Shown: positions 1-11,837 of the stretch, one piece after another
Position numbering within the stretch: position 1 is the stretch's first letter
Layout: each line of letters opens with the position of its first letter
From: Flaveria trinervia
Lineage: Eukaryota > Streptophyta > Magnoliopsida > Asterales > Asteraceae
DNA: 64,000 bases
Direction of reading: 5' to 3'
Assembly (NCBI GenBank): GCA_025506515.1
Contig: CM046451.1
Coordinates: 73,986,599 to 74,050,598 of the forward strand
Made by a program: the position numbers and the translations under genes
Notes under the pieces: generated by a model
Databases searched by the model: none
Told to the model about the DNA's origin: nothing
What the model saw: only the letters and a program-made list of their open reading frames with translations

Positions 1-689
1 CCGGCTCGATTGATTTTGAAGAGGGCGTTGTAGATCAACTTCATTGCCATGGAGAGATGTTATCTCTTCATCATTTTTGAAGAGAAGGTCAATTAAGATA
101 GGGAGGTTAGCCTACTGACCAGGACCTTGATCAATGTCTACAGGCATTGAGCCTTTCGTGGGGCTGTCCCTTGTTGGCTGTTCAGAAGAGTGTAGATACT
201 CATTCTGAAGGCTTTTGCTAGTTTGGGTGTTGGCTCCTGGGTTTGAGACTGAGGAGACTCAAAACCCATATTGACGTCAAAAGAGAAGGATGGAGAGACC
301 TTACACTGACTGGGAGCCCATGTTTCCACTCTAGTCTTTTTAGATTGAAAATGAGGGGCTTGTTCAATCATAGAAGATTGAACAAGGGTTCGTTTAGGGC
401 GTCTATGATATGTGATGGTGATGGGTGGAGAAGGCAGTGTTGGCATTGTGGTGGAGGTTGCTGGTGTGGTTCATCACCTGTGGGGTGAACAGGGATGTCA
501 CCAGGAGCTATGCGCTCAATCATACACGGAAGCAGAGTGGTGTACCTTCCAGTGAAGTTGGTGGATACCTTCCTCAATGTCTTGAAGATGGTAGGCTGGA
601 TGTGCAGGACAGTCAGAGCAGCTGCACAGACAAGCATGCTCTGGTCCACTCATAGTTGATGATGACAGGATCAGTGATCACAAGTTTGA
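1..689 (-). pseudogene. Extra-ORF fragment of element D (duplicate copy)
   Basis: This is part of the long ORF that SIRE-type element D carries between pol and its 3' LTR. On the minus strand the open stretches are 649-368 and 446-138, in different frames, so the ORF is broken here. Recognisable pieces are TIFKTLRKVSTNF and MIERIAPGD, followed by a Pro/Gln/Ser/Thr-rich linker. The segment matches 58989-59677 base for base as far as I can compare, and element CE has a related but diverged stretch near 53800-53930. No enzymatic function is recognised. Its right edge is the insertion point of element B, with TSD candidate tttga at 685-689. The identity to the far end of the window suggests a recent segmental duplication or an assembly repeat. 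Confidence 0.75.
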
Positions 690-762
690 TGTATCAGAAT
701 ATAAAGCAGCGGAATACGAACACGAATTAGACAAATTGTAGCAAGCAATCGATATTTGTAAG
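690..762 (-). repeat. Start of element B 3' LTR (copy cut by gap)
   Basis: The 73 bases beginning tgtatcagaatataaagc match 59678-59749, the terminus of element B's LTR. The only difference I see is one extra t just before the gap. The LTR is cut by the N run. This is the same insertion junction as at 59677/59678, which makes an independent insertion very unlikely. Confidence 0.8.
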
Positions 763-862
763 NNNNNNNNNNNNNNNNNNNNNNNNNNNNNNNNNNNNNN
801 NNNNNNNNNNNNNNNNNNNNNNNNNNNNNNNNNNNNNNNNNNNNNNNNNNNNNNNNNNNNNN
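763..862. other. Assembly gap of 100 N
   Basis: This is a run of exactly 100 N, the usual placeholder for a scaffold gap of unknown size. It starts inside the LTR of element B and ends in the post-pol spacer of element D. It should therefore hide most of B (about 12 kb if like element A) plus the pol-to-extra-ORF spacer and N-terminal part of D's extra ORF. Bases 863-1001, just right of it, are D's post-pol spacer, where I see nothing else. Confidence 0.95.
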
Positions 863-1001
863 ATATAAAAATAACTTCCGAGGGTTAATTTCTCTTTAGA
901 AGAAATTTACACTTAGAAAATTTCAGAAAGACATTTTGTAATAGGCCTAAATTGTATTGACAGAAGAAATTACACATTAAAAGATTTTCAAAAGAGGTGA
1001 T

Positions 1002-2520
1002 CTAATCAATGTTTATCATCCCAATAGCTGTTATGAGATACTTAAATCTTTGCTCATCAAAAGCTTTGGTGAACAAATCAGCATATTGTTCATTTGAGTC
1101 AACTTTGATTAGTTTAATCAGATTTTTCTCATTAATATCTCTAAGGAAATGATACCTAATGTCAATATGCTTTGTCTTGGAGTGCTTCACCGGATTTTCA
1201 GTAATGGAGATAGCACTGTTGTTGTCAATATGGATAGGAGTACTCATAAAGTTGAATCCATAGTCTAAAATCTGATTCTGAATCCATAGCAGTTGAGCGC
1301 AATATATTCAGCTTCAGTAGTTGATGCAGATACACAGAATTGTTTTTTGCATTGCCATGAGATGATCCTTCCACCAAGAAATTGACATCCCCCTGATGTT
1401 GATTTCTTGTTAATATTGCAGCCACCATAGTCACTGTCAGAGTATCCATAAAGATTAAACTCCTGTTTCTGGGATACCAAAGACTTAGTTGAGGTGCTCC
1501 TTTGAGGTATCTGAGGATTCTCTTAATAGCAGCTAAGTGAGACACCTTTGGAGTAGCCTGATATCTTGCACAAATGCAAGTAGCAAACATGATATCAGGT
1601 CTACTAGCAGTAAGATACATCAGAGAACCAATAGTTGCCCTATACTGATGTTGAGCAGTATCCTCCCCTTCAAGGTCAGGCAAACATTATGGTTTCTTGG
1701 AATGGGTGTCTTTGCAGGCTTGCAATCCTTCATTTCAAATATTTCTAAAATGTCAGAGACATACTTAGATTGATTAATGAAGAACCCTTCCTTCATTTGC
1801 TTCACCTGAATTCCAAGGAAAAATTCCATTTTTCCCATGGAACTCATCTCAAACTTCTTCTTCATAATACTCTCAAAGTCCTTACACATCTGGTTATTTG
1901 AAGAACCAAATATGATGTCATCAACATAGACTTGAACAAGAAAGATGTCCTTTCCAAACTTTCTGATGTAGAGAGTCTTGTCAATGGTACCTCTAGTGGA
2001 GCCATTCTTCAGAAGAAACTGAGACAAAGTCTCATACCACAGCCTAGGTGTTTGGTGCAGCCCATATAGAGCTTTTTCCAATTTGCACACATAGTTAGGG
2101 TGTTGTTGGTCTTCAAATCCTGGAGGTTGGCATACATAGACTTCCCTATCTATATCCCCATATAGAAATGCACACTTGACATCAAGTTGATAGACAGTGA
2201 AGTCCTTGGATGCAACATAGGCAAAGAAGATCCTAACTGCCTCAAGTCTTGCAACTGATGCAAAGACATCAGTATAATAAATTCCTTCCTCTTGTGTATA
2301 TCCTTGAACTACAAGTCTTGCTTTGTTCTTGATGATCATGCCTTTATCATCTCTCTTGTTTCTGAAAACCCATTTAGTACCTATTGGTACTTGACCGATG
2401 GTAGCGGACATAGGTTCCATACCTTCTGTCTCTTGAATTGAAGCAACTCCTCTTGTATCGTTTCAAGCTAGCTACTATCTTTTTAGGCATCTTCTACCTT
2501 CTTGGGTTCCATCTGGGATA
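1002..2520 (-). pseudogene. Element D pol, RT and RNase H
   Basis: This is the C-terminal half of a Ty1/copia polyprotein of SIRE/Maximus type, which copies element RNA into DNA in cytoplasmic particles. RT is open from 2420 to 1620. It shows VVQGYTQEEGI, LDVKCAFLYGD, the YGLHQ box and an intact YVDDIIFG catalytic motif. The frame then breaks near 1680. RNase H continues in other frames: the YSDSDYGGCN motif near 1440, TTEAEYIAL near 1320, then HIDNNSA and KHIDIRYHFLRD within 1247-1002. The stop is at the lower end. RT itself is intact, but frameshifts separate it from RNase H, so the copy is inactive as assembled. Confidence 0.85.
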
Positions 2521-4381
2521 GAAAGCATGAGTACAAGCAGACATCCCATGTTGAGTCTGTCCCCTTGTTCTCACACCCTTAGTGACATCCCCTATGATGT
2601 TCTCAGCAGGATGAGTGTTATGAATCCTAAGGCGAGGAATCACTTTTAGTTGCAGAGATAGATCCAGGTTGGACATACTCTGCTCAGGAACTTGAACACC
2701 TTGTCCTGTTGTTGTTTCAAAATCATTCAATGAGGACTGATTGAATGAGTGAGAAACATCATCAATGGTTGGCTGTGAAGTGGTGTTAAAAGTTTTCTGT
2801 CCCTTCAAAACACTTCTTCCTTCTGCTTGGTGTTGTGTTGGATCACCTGATGAGTTTTGAGGCTTAGTGAGTGATTCACTTGAAGAAGTTCACAATTCCT
2901 GGACATAGTCAAGCTATCAGATCTGTGAATGGTGGAGACTTCGTTTGTTGCTCTTGGAGAATTTGGACTAGGTCTGGGAAGCTCAAACAATTGATCGACA
3001 TCATCAGCATCATTTTGAGCACTTGTTCCAACTGAAACATTCTCACAAGATGGTTTAGAATAGTTTGGAAACAATTCTAAATAAAAGATATGATCAGGGC
3101 CATTCACCCTAACACAAGGAGTGTGCTTATTAACAACTATATTGGATGACTCCTCAAATTGTTGATTCTTAATGTTGTATACTCTATAAGCTTTGGAGCT
3201 TGAAGAGTATCCATCAAATATAGCATCATCTGACTTTTTAGCAAATTTTGCTAAATTTTCTTTTGTGTTAAGTATGGTACCATAGAAAGCCAATGAACGG
3301 TGGCCTCTTCTTCCATAACTCATAAGGGGGTTTTCCATGGGGCTTAACTACAACAACTTTGTTTTGCACATAGCATGCAGTGCTAACTGCCTCTGCCCAG
3401 AATTTTAGAGGTAGTTTTGAAGCAGCTAACATAGTTCGAGCACCTCAATAAGTGTCCTGTTCCTCCTCTCAGCAACACCATTTTGTTGAGGAGTTCTGGG
3501 AGCACTATATTGTCTGGCAATCCTTTTTGAGTTATAGAATAAGTCAAGAACAAAGGTCTTAAACTCAGTCCCTTGATAACTTCTAATGATTTTAACCTTG
3601 TGATCAATTTGATTTTCTATTTTAAGAATAGAAGATTTTAGTGTTTCAGTAGTTTTATCTTTAGTTCTTATAAAGAATACCCATGTGAATCTTGTAAAAT
3701 CATCAACTATCACAAGGCAATATGATTTCCTTCCAATGCTCATTATACTTGTGGGACCAAAGAGATCCATGTGCAATAAGTGTAATGGAGTAGTGATAGA
3801 GTTAACACATTTGGATTTATGAGATGTCCTGTGTTGTTCCCTTTCAGCAAACCATGTACCAAGTTATTTTTAGCCAATTTATTCATTGTCATAAAATTTA
3901 CATGACACATACGTTTATGTCATAGTGTTGACTCATCACTATCAGCTTTGGAAAGAAAGCATGATACTTCACCCATTGGGGAAGCATTGTTCATATCAAG
4001 CTTGTACATATCCCCTTTTCTGGGAGATCTAAGAAGCACCAATTTCGGAGGAATTGTCATCCTGGGTTTGAGGATAATGCACTCGTGTTCTATGAAAATA
4101 TTTCGTGCTTTTGATCACAAAATTGAGAAACACTTAACAGATTGTGTTCAAGCTGTTTGACAAAGTGAACTTTGTCAACCTTTAATTTACCATTGGATAT
4201 ACTCCCTCTGCCAGAAATATATCCTCCAACCTCACCTCCAAATTGGACAGGACCTCCATCATAGTTCTGAACTATTGAAGGAGAGATATGTTCCCTGTCA
4301 TGTGCCTGGAGCATCCAATATCTACACTCTAGATATTGTTGTTCTTGTCATATGGATGTCCCTGCACATAAGATGAGAATG
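2521..4381 (-). pseudogene. Element D pol, protease, integrase and linker
   Basis: This is the N-terminal half of pol. The protease motif near 4293-4325 reads VDIGCSRHMTGN, so the usual D-S/T-G triad has become D-I-G. A pre-integrase region with NLLSVSQFCD follows. The zinc-binding H-H part survives near 3850-3950, where the conserved Trp codon is a stop. The integrase core (3776-3426) keeps HMDLFGP and NGVAERRN, but the central catalytic Asp is Tyr (RSYQGTEF instead of RSDNGTEF). The linker towards RT (3338-2494) is Ser/Asn-rich and frameshifted. With two active sites altered as well as frameshifts, this copy is defective. It follows the gag stop at 4382. Confidence 0.8.
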
Positions 4382-6988
4382 TTAGTTTTGTTTGGAAGCC
4401 CAAGACTTGCTGGTCTTGGGTTCTTCCAAAGATAGTGACATAATTGAACCAAATGTTATGCATGGGGGTTCAATAGAGGTCTTTGAAGAAGAGGTTTGGG
4501 CTGCAGCATCTTCCTTGATCTTCCAGTCCATCCGTTGGTTAATCTTGGAGGACGAGCTTTTTGAAGCTTTAGCAGCATGACTATCTTCCGAAGCTTCTTT
4601 CTTTTCGGAAGAAGTCTTCACCACCTTTTCTTCCGAAGCAGTCTTCTTCTAGGGAGGTTTCAAGGGAACTTTCTTGTTCTTCCGAGCCTTAGTAGCTTTT
4701 GCTTCTGAAGCCATTTTCCCTTCGGAAGAAAGAGTTTCTTCGGAAAGCAACCTGGCTTCTGAAACTAGCTTATTTTTCATCACTTGAACCGTTTGAAAAG
4801 GTCCAAATGTGGAACCTTCCTTGAATCCTTCTTTCCTAACATCATTTGCATAATATGTGCTTGCAGGATTGTAGTAACAATCTTTTTGCCATGTGGTTTT
4901 GCAGACCAAACATTATGCATGCAATGTTAGCTCTTTGGGAATATGAGGGTTGCTGTTTCTTGGGCTTCTTTTCTTCATCAACAACTTTTCCCTTCAACTT
5001 CTGATCCTTTGGTAGAACAGATGTGCTGGTATTACACTCCTTTCCTGAATCAGAAGTACCTAACACTTGGAATGCAGCTGAGAGAAAGACCCTTCTGCTT
5101 GGGGTCAATCTTCAGCATGGACGCAGCCACCTTCTTGGCAGTTCTCCAAGCAGCTTTAGCTCTGCTTCTTCTGGCTTTAGTGGTTAGGATTTGTTCTTCA
5201 CAAGAGGAGATGGGTACATCTACCTATTCCTTCCCTGTGGAGACCAATATTGTTGCTTCATCCTTAAACTCTAGTGAGGAAGGTCCACAATTGGAACCTC
5301 TTGCTCCTTAGTACCACATCTAGGCTGTCTAATAGACTCAAAGGAGTGTGGTGGAGCAATTTCATTAGTTCCCAAGCCTCCTTTGTTCTGATAATAGAGT
5401 TTGGAGTGTGAGGATGATGCAATAATAGCTTGGAAGTTTTGCTCAGAGATAGCATGCTTCCTGGCTTGAGCCTCAGCAGTGACAAGCTGGGCTTGAGCCT
5501 CAGAAAATTTGGATATCAGATCTTTGATTTGAGTCTTGTAGTTGGTGTGTTCATGTTTTAAAAGAGACAGTTTTCTCCAACTCCTCAACTTTATTTTAAT
5601 AGTCAGATTCAGTTCTTTTAAAATAAGATTTTAACATATTTAAAGACTCAATATCAGATCTGATTTCCATATTGTAATCCTGATAGAGTTTAACTTTAGC
5701 TATATAGGCTGGAGTGCAGAGATGTTCATATACCTTGGCATCATCTGTTCCGGCCATGAGAGCTTGAGCAGGAGTCACATCCTGTACCATGAAGCTCCAG
5801 TCAACTTCTTGAGCCATTGCAGCTGTTTCAGTTGACTTCTCAGCGGGCTTTGAGGTTGAGGGATGTGTGGAGGCCTGTGTGGTTCCGGGATTGGTCTTGG
5901 GAGCCTTGCATTCCCTTGCAAAGTGACCCAGTTGGTTACAGTTGTAACACTTTTCCTTGGTCTTGTGAAACCCCAACTTGCTGGTAGTTAGGTTTTGAGG
6001 GAAGTTCCTTCCAGTTATCTTAATGAACTTCTTTGCTCTGTAAGTTAAAAGAGTCATCTGTTGGACAATGTCCACGTACTCTACATCATCTGGACTGAAA
6101 CATTCAAGATCATCAAAGCAGTATTGAAAATCATCAGAGTGTCCACAACTTTCTGAAAGGAGTTATGTTGAGCCTGTTAAGACCTTGGAGTCTCAGAAAA
6201 GTGATGTAAGGTCCAGAAGAGCAGGATGGCTGCTGATAATCAGGAAATGCTGAGGTTGTGGGGGTAATGAGCCTTCAGCAACCATTAGAACATTGCTAGC
6301 AGGAAGACTCATGGTCTGCTTGTTTGGTGGCCCTTCTTACTCTCCATCTATAGGCGATATCCATCAAGGATGCCATAGAGTTCAGTCATGGTGAGAGTGT
6401 TAAAGTTCTCTGTCCTCTTGATAGAGACACAGTAAAATGTCCACTCATTTAGAAGAGCACTCATGAACTTTCTGGTAAGATCTCTGAGTTCGGGAGTGAT
6501 CTTCATAGACTGAAGAGAAGAGATAAGATCCATATACCTGAAGTACTGCTCGCTGAGGGTCTCTCAAGCAATATGAGTGAAGTTCTCAAACTGCTACTTC
6601 AGTGAGTCCTTCTTTGAGTCATTGGAGCTTGAGTACATCTGATCAAGTGCATCAAACAATTCTTTGGCAGTCGTGCAATGCTCGAATCCCTCCATAATGG
6701 AGTTCGGTATTGCAGTCATGAGAATGGTCATAGCATTGCTGTCGATATCCATCTTCTTTCTGTCTTCATTAGAGTAATCCTCTATATCTTTTTTATCATG
6801 GCACCGTTTCCACTAGGTGGTGCCACCTTAAGCTTATACGGGCCATTGACAATGGAGTTCCATATCCTGCTGTCTTGATACCTGATGAAGCCTTCTATTC
6901 TCCTGCTTCAAGACCTCAAATTTTCAAGTGTAATGATGGGAGCCTTTTTCATGGTTCTCATCTCTACCTCGGACTTGTTAAGGGTCAT
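4382..6988 (-). pseudogene. Element D gag, broken
   Basis: Gag forms the particle and binds genomic RNA. The chosen start is the ATG at 6988-6986, 78 bp from the primer site, reading MTLNKSEVEMRTMKK. Several stops and frameshifts follow. The central zinc knuckle CYNCNQLGHFAREC (CX2CX4HX4C) lies at about 5949-5908. A second knuckle near 4870-4930 is a remnant in which one Cys is Phe and the frame shifts. Coiled-coil-like, Lys/Glu-rich sequence lies around 5588-5271. The C-terminal part (about 4620-4800) is Ser/Glu-rich because it contains repeated cttccgaag-type motifs. Gag ends in WASKQN and a stop, the same type of ending as in elements A and G. Confidence 0.8.
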
Positions 6989-7065
6989 TAGAGTGAGTGG
7001 GTTGTAGGGAGGAGTGAAAACAAGTTGATTTGGATGGTTAGATCACACAATTATGAGCCTGAGAA

Positions 7066-7077
7066 GCTTTGATACCA
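7066..7077 (-). other. Primer binding site of element D
   Basis: On the minus strand this reads tggtatcaaagc, complementary (one mismatch) to the 3' end of plant initiator-Met tRNA. It lies two bases inside the LTR edge, as expected for copia elements. Confidence 0.85.
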
Positions 7078-7079
7078 AT

Positions 7080-7944
7080 TGTAGGATTGATGTTTGTCAC
7101 AAAACACTTATGTTTTTTCTCTCAAACTCACCTAGAACAACACTCGGGTTAAGATAGAATCAGTAAGACTTGATCACAATATAGAAAGTAATAATGAACA
7201 CAGGAAGTAAGTTTCAAGGTACTTTTTATATTGCTTCTCAACTCAAAATACTAGATTATTACGAGCAGTTTTTCTTGTTACAGTGAGTTACAAAGAGAAC
7301 CTATATATAATACTACCTACAACTGTTATACTTTTGATACCACCTGGGATCCTATAGCTAAAGTCTATACTAAAAGACTAAAGTTTATGGTATCTCGGAT
7401 AAAGCCTTATCTGAGATTTGGTAGTCAGGAGATGTCCCTGACTTACCTTTTGTGACCAACTAAATTTGGTAACATGTACTATCATGAAAAGGTGAACAGT
7501 GAGATAAAGTATGGTCAACTGCATGGCTCTTTAGGAAGAATCCATAAAGTATAAGACGTCTGCAGTGGAGTATCAAAGACCATACTTGTGTCCACTGTTC
7601 ATAGTAGTGTCTTCCGAAGGTTAAATGGCTTTGGAAGAGTAAGTACTTCCAAAGCCACTTATACTTCGGAAGAGGCTTCTTGTTCCAAGGCTTGGAGACT
7701 TCTTCTTTTCATCATACTTCAGAAGTGGTCTTTAGTTTATTCTTCTAAGGCTTGAACTTCGGAAGTATACACTTGACTTCGGAAGTAGAGTTCTGTCTTC
7801 GGAAGTTGATCTTTCACTTTGTCTTCGGAAGAACTCTACAACCATCGGAAGTTCCATGCTAAGCTTAGGAAGCCTTTGCATTCAGTACCAAAATTATCTA
7901 TGTGACTTAGTTTTGGTTGCATTAGCCTTATTCTTGATTCAACA
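7080..7944 (-). repeat. Element D 5' LTR
   Basis: This is an 865-bp LTR with TG and CA ends. On the plus strand it begins tgtaggattgatg and ends gattcaaca. Its partner is the 3' LTR at 55203-56065. Over the roughly 190 bases I compared by eye, the two differ at close to one base in ten, so the element is not young. A TATA-like stretch (tatatataat on the plus strand near 7309-7318) sits centrally. The half from about 7600 to 7850 carries many cttcggaag/cttccgaag motifs. Confidence 0.85.
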
Positions 7945-7949
7945 CCTAA
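7945..7949. other. Target site duplication cctaa (right copy, element D)
   Basis: The five bases cctaa adjoin the D 5' LTR. The same five bases adjoin the D 3' LTR at 55136-55140, at the opposite end of the window. The pair marks a single insertion of D into the extra ORF of element CE. Confidence 0.8.
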
Positions 7950-9735
7950 TCATCATGAAAGTTCAAGGGCAGCAAGAGATCTTCAATTTTCAGACCTTCA
8001 ACTATTATGACACTCTAGATTTAGTCAACATGCCACTTGTCAATCCAAGCCAATCAACACAAGCTAACAAGTTGGCTCAAAGAATCCAAGACCGGATCAC
8101 TACACAGTTTAGCCTTAGAAGAAGACTGTGGGAATCAGGCAATGTCATCAGTCAACTGGATGTTGAGGCAGACACTAAGATTAGCTTCATAGGAGAAACC
8201 TTGACTGAAGGCCCAGTGACAGAACCTGAGAGCCCTGTCTTATCACCAACAACTACTACAAAGATCAATGCCCTTTTTGAGACACCTGCTGGTGAAGGTG
8301 CTTCTCAACCTCTCTCTGGCCAGAGATATACATCAATCAATGAAGGCCAAAGCACTCTCCACCCTGAGTCACAAAGGTCTGTGAGTGACAAAGGAAAAGA
8401 AAAAATGACTTCTAACGAGATTAAGGAGGAAAGAGAGAGGAAAAGGAAGCTGAGGGGAGAAAGCTCCTCTACTGAGTCTTCAAGACTCATGGACTCTGCT
8501 ATCAGGGCTGCCCCCAAACCAGATACTCAGAATGATGAGTTAAGGGTAGTCAGGATAAACTATCTGCAGACAAGGAACTATGACATAGATAATGTCATCT
8601 CTCTCCCTTTGGAGGAGTTAATTGAACTGGTTGAGCTGGAAAGGTCAAGGGAGAAGAAGGAGGCACAAGATGCAGAGCTTCTAGTACAAATCAAAGAAGA
8701 CAGAAAAAGAAAAGATTGTACAAGCATGTGCCAACCCTCTCCCCAGTTCAAGAAAGTCCTGCACAAGAGGATGTGGTTCAACAAGAACCTCTGGTAGATA
8801 AAGAAGAAGATAGGATCAAGATGATCAACTACTTGAGTGCCATAGGCCTCTATCAGGCAGAAGCACTTCTTCCCTTATCCTATGACTATGTTGAGTTTGA
8901 GTACCTCAAACAACTTGAACTTGAGATAGTCAAGGATAGGAAGACAACTAAAAGGAAGCTAAGGGAAGAAGCTGCCAAGTCAAGAGCCATCATCCAGAAG
9001 AATATGAAAAGTCTGCTGACAGGCAGAGGATGATGAGCTTCTTGAAGCTGTATGGATTCTCTGGAAGGAGACTTTGCCCCATGTCTCTATCCATTATGGA
9101 TGAATATATCAGGGTGATCAAGCAGAAGATCAAGAGTGGAGAGCTGGTTGACTTACATTCCCCTCGAAGTTAAGCGCCACCTAAAGTGGAGGTTAGGGTT
9201 GAACAACTAGACACAACACAACCTGGACCTGCTGCAAAATCTCAGCAAGCTTCATCTTCTGATCCATAGTAGGGTCAGCCTCACTCTAAATCTGAACATG
9301 TGAGAGTAGAAGACCCAACTGAGAAAGACAATGAAGATCAATCTGGTACTGCAGGATAGTCTTCTCAGTTAAAAGTTGTAAAGAAAAGAAAAGGATGGCT
9401 TCTAAACCAAAGCCAAAAAAGAAGAAGACTGCATTATTTTCTAAATCTTAGGATGAGTCAGAACATCCTGAGGATGCTACTTCAACTCCTATTCAAACAG
9501 ATCCTCTAGCATCAGGAAGACCCATCTTGTCCTGGACATACACCAAAAATCCAGAAAGATAGCATGTCATTAGAGATCAAGGCACTAAAGACATCCACAC
9601 TTGGCAAGACATTTCAGTTGCCTCTGCATGATCTCTTTGACATGAGAAGACATTTAGATAGTCTAAAGGATCCTGATCACCTCATGAAGAAAGGAATGGT
9701 GATCATCCTAATGAGGACTATTGATATTTGAAGTC
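7945..9735 (+). pseudogene. Element CE extra ORF, second half
   Basis: This is the downstream half of the post-pol ORF of the plus-strand SIRE-type element CE. The longest open part runs to 8797; its upstream ATG at 7856 lies in D's LTR and is not a real start. From 7950 the frame reads IIMKVQGQQEIFNF and joins in frame to the sequence ending at 55140. It contains a Ser/Thr/Pro-rich section, a basic Lys/Arg/Glu stretch (about 8385-8460), a probable coiled coil (8600-8700), and, after a frameshift near 8720, Glu/Lys-rich helix and the motif YGFSGRR near 9050. A Pro/Lys-rich tail with PKPKKKK follows. Stops and shifts are frequent after 9030. No enzyme motif, signal peptide or membrane span is evident. 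Confidence 0.7.
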
Positions 9736-9757
9736 TACTAAGTGTTTTGGTAGCATC

Positions 9758-9772
9758 AGCCTAGGGGGAGTT
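9758..9772 (+). other. Polypurine tract of element CE
   Basis: agcctagggggagtt lies immediately before the LTR. It primes plus-strand DNA synthesis. It differs by one base from the tract of element D (56066-56080, minus), supporting D and CE as one family. Confidence 0.85.
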
Positions 9773-10565
9773 TGTAGAGTATATATGAAGAGACTAATGC
9801 AACCCAAACATCCAAAGTCTATCCTGCATGCTGCATAAGTGCATTGAAGAAAAATGCTTAGGAAGTTTTACACATGCAACAGAAAATACTCTAAGTGTAA
9901 AATCTTCCAAAGCCAAGACCAATATCTTCCGAAGCCAAAGATGAAGTCTTCTGAAGCTTCAAAGACAAAGTCTTCCGAAGCTCAACTCTTGAAGGCGGAT
10001 TTCTTCCAAAGACTCTTAGTAACATGCTTTATCTGATGTACTTTTCCATAAAGCCGGACCCCTTTCCGCTGCAACTCTATGAAGTCACCAATTTACATGA
10101 GTTGGTGAAAAGGTCCATGCTTTTGGTAACAGTACATTGAGGTCTTGAGTCTGTAACTTTCTACTTCATGTACTTTATCCTTTTTGTAATAGATAAGGAT
10201 GTGAACTATAGCATCTCACAGCCACTAGTCAAAAGGTAATGTGCCTTTTGACTATACAATTGAATTGGTTTTGTGTCTAGTCAATTGTATCCAGCCGCCT
10301 TTCATAGTATGGCCAGTTTTAGGATGTAGTATAAGTATCTCATGTTCTTGTATCTTTCTTTCATGCTTTGTAACACCTGTAATAGAACATTGGGAAAGCA
10401 ATATACTGCAATCTTGAAAACCATACTCTTGTGTAGTTTGCTCTTGTGTTCAGCCTCTTAATTTCTTGTGTTCTTAGTGTCTTTACTTGTGGTTATCCAG
10501 TTTACTATTTGATAAAGTTTAGTTATTATCCTCTTTGTGTTGTTGTGTTGTAAGTGCCCCCTTTC
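9773..10565 (+). repeat. Element CE 3' LTR
   Basis: The LTR starts tgtagagtatatatg directly after the polypurine tract. Several cttccgaag-type motifs lie at about 9905-10020, as in the D LTR. A TATA-like taagta stretch near 10328-10338 and T-rich sequence follow. No second copy is visible, because the 5' LTR is missing, so the right boundary (about 10565, before the G sequence) is uncertain by perhaps 100 bp. Confidence 0.65.
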
Positions 10566-11837
10566 ACCGGTCCTGTAGCTGATTCTTATGAATTCATCAC
10601 AAGTAAGTTCTGAAGACCAATTATTTGATAAACATTCTTGTACTGAATGTGACCAATTTAGGGAAAGCATTGATCTAAAATTTGCAAGGTTATTAGAACA
10701 TATTGATAATATAGTAAACGGTTAACAACTCTACACTGACGCTAATCGTATTTTAAAACAAAATGATGCAGTTTTAAAGAAAAAATAGAACTTTTGGGAA
10801 AACAACTTACGGAAACCAAGGTGGTTGCGTTAAATCAAGCAAATGACATAATGTTTAATTTAAATTCTTTACAAAAAACGGAAAAGGAAAAAAGCAGTTT
10901 TAGAAGTAAAAGTTGTATCTTTAAAACAAAAACTACACAGTTTGGCTAGTTCTTCTCACATAGTTCAAAACATAGTGAAAGAACAAAATAATGAGGAAGG
11001 TTTGGGTTATAAGTAGTTCTGCCACCACATGCAGCCCCTTTGAACACTAAATGTAGACCAAACAATAATAACCCAGTAAAGGATCATGTGTTGTCCACTC
11101 CTTTGGTTAGTGATCCTGATTCCATGGGCAAACTTGTGCAAAATATCACTAAACAGAAGAAGTCCATTTTGAAATCAAAAGAGGAGATGCCGATTAAAAA
11201 TTGGATGATCAAATTGAAAAGGTTAATTTAAAGTCAAGTTCACACACATCTACTACTGAACCCAAAATGACTAATCTACTTAATCATAAACATGTTACTC
11301 ATCAAAGTCCAAATAAAATGAAGTTGAATGATGTTTAAAATGTTAAAACAATCAATTTTGTTAAAGCAGAGGAAACATCTAAAAGAGAAGTGAAACAACC
11401 CAATCGGAAACATCTCACACCTCTATCAAACTCAACCCCAACTCAAACTTTTATTAAATTTGTAAAAGGGAGTTCATGCTACAGTTATGGGAAACGTGGA
11501 CATATCTTTCCTAATGGTCCGTACTATCAAACACCCAAAAAGTAAATTGAACTTTTAAGTGAAAAAATACACTTTTTCTAAAGTAAGATCTAACATTCCA
11601 CCTAAGAGTATTAGTGAACCTAAAGTTCAAACCATAAGCCAGTCCTCAGTTTACCACAAACAAGCGTAACATAAAACGGGTTTATGGAAAGAAAAATCAA
11701 GTATAAAGTCTGATAGTGAGGAAAAGAAGAAGAAAGATATGCCCTCATCTTTTAAAGGATAGTGGGTTGAGTTCATGATGTGTGATTCCTCTGGGTCACC
11801 CAAGCCAGTTAAGGCTTGGGTCCCAAATCTGAACTGA
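10566..11837 (+). pseudogene. Element G gag, C-terminal part
   Basis: This is decayed gag of a third copia family, with its N-terminal part missing. Broken frames show a Lys/Glu/Asn-rich helical region (10600-11000). A degenerate zinc knuckle near 11476-11520 reads CYSYGKRGHIFPNG, with two of the three Cys lost. The end WVPNLN-stop (11817-11837) matches the gag ending of elements A and D. Many stops make it clearly inactive. Confidence 0.65.

Noticed and set aside
4943..5311. Plus-strand 122-codon frame
   Set aside because: It lies antisense to element D gag. The minus strand has the zinc-knuckle and helix features, and this frame shows none.
7856..7949. First 31 codons of the plus-strand frame starting at 7856
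   Set aside because: They are element D LTR sequence read through by chance. The true CE extra-ORF sequence starts at the insertion edge, 7945-7950.
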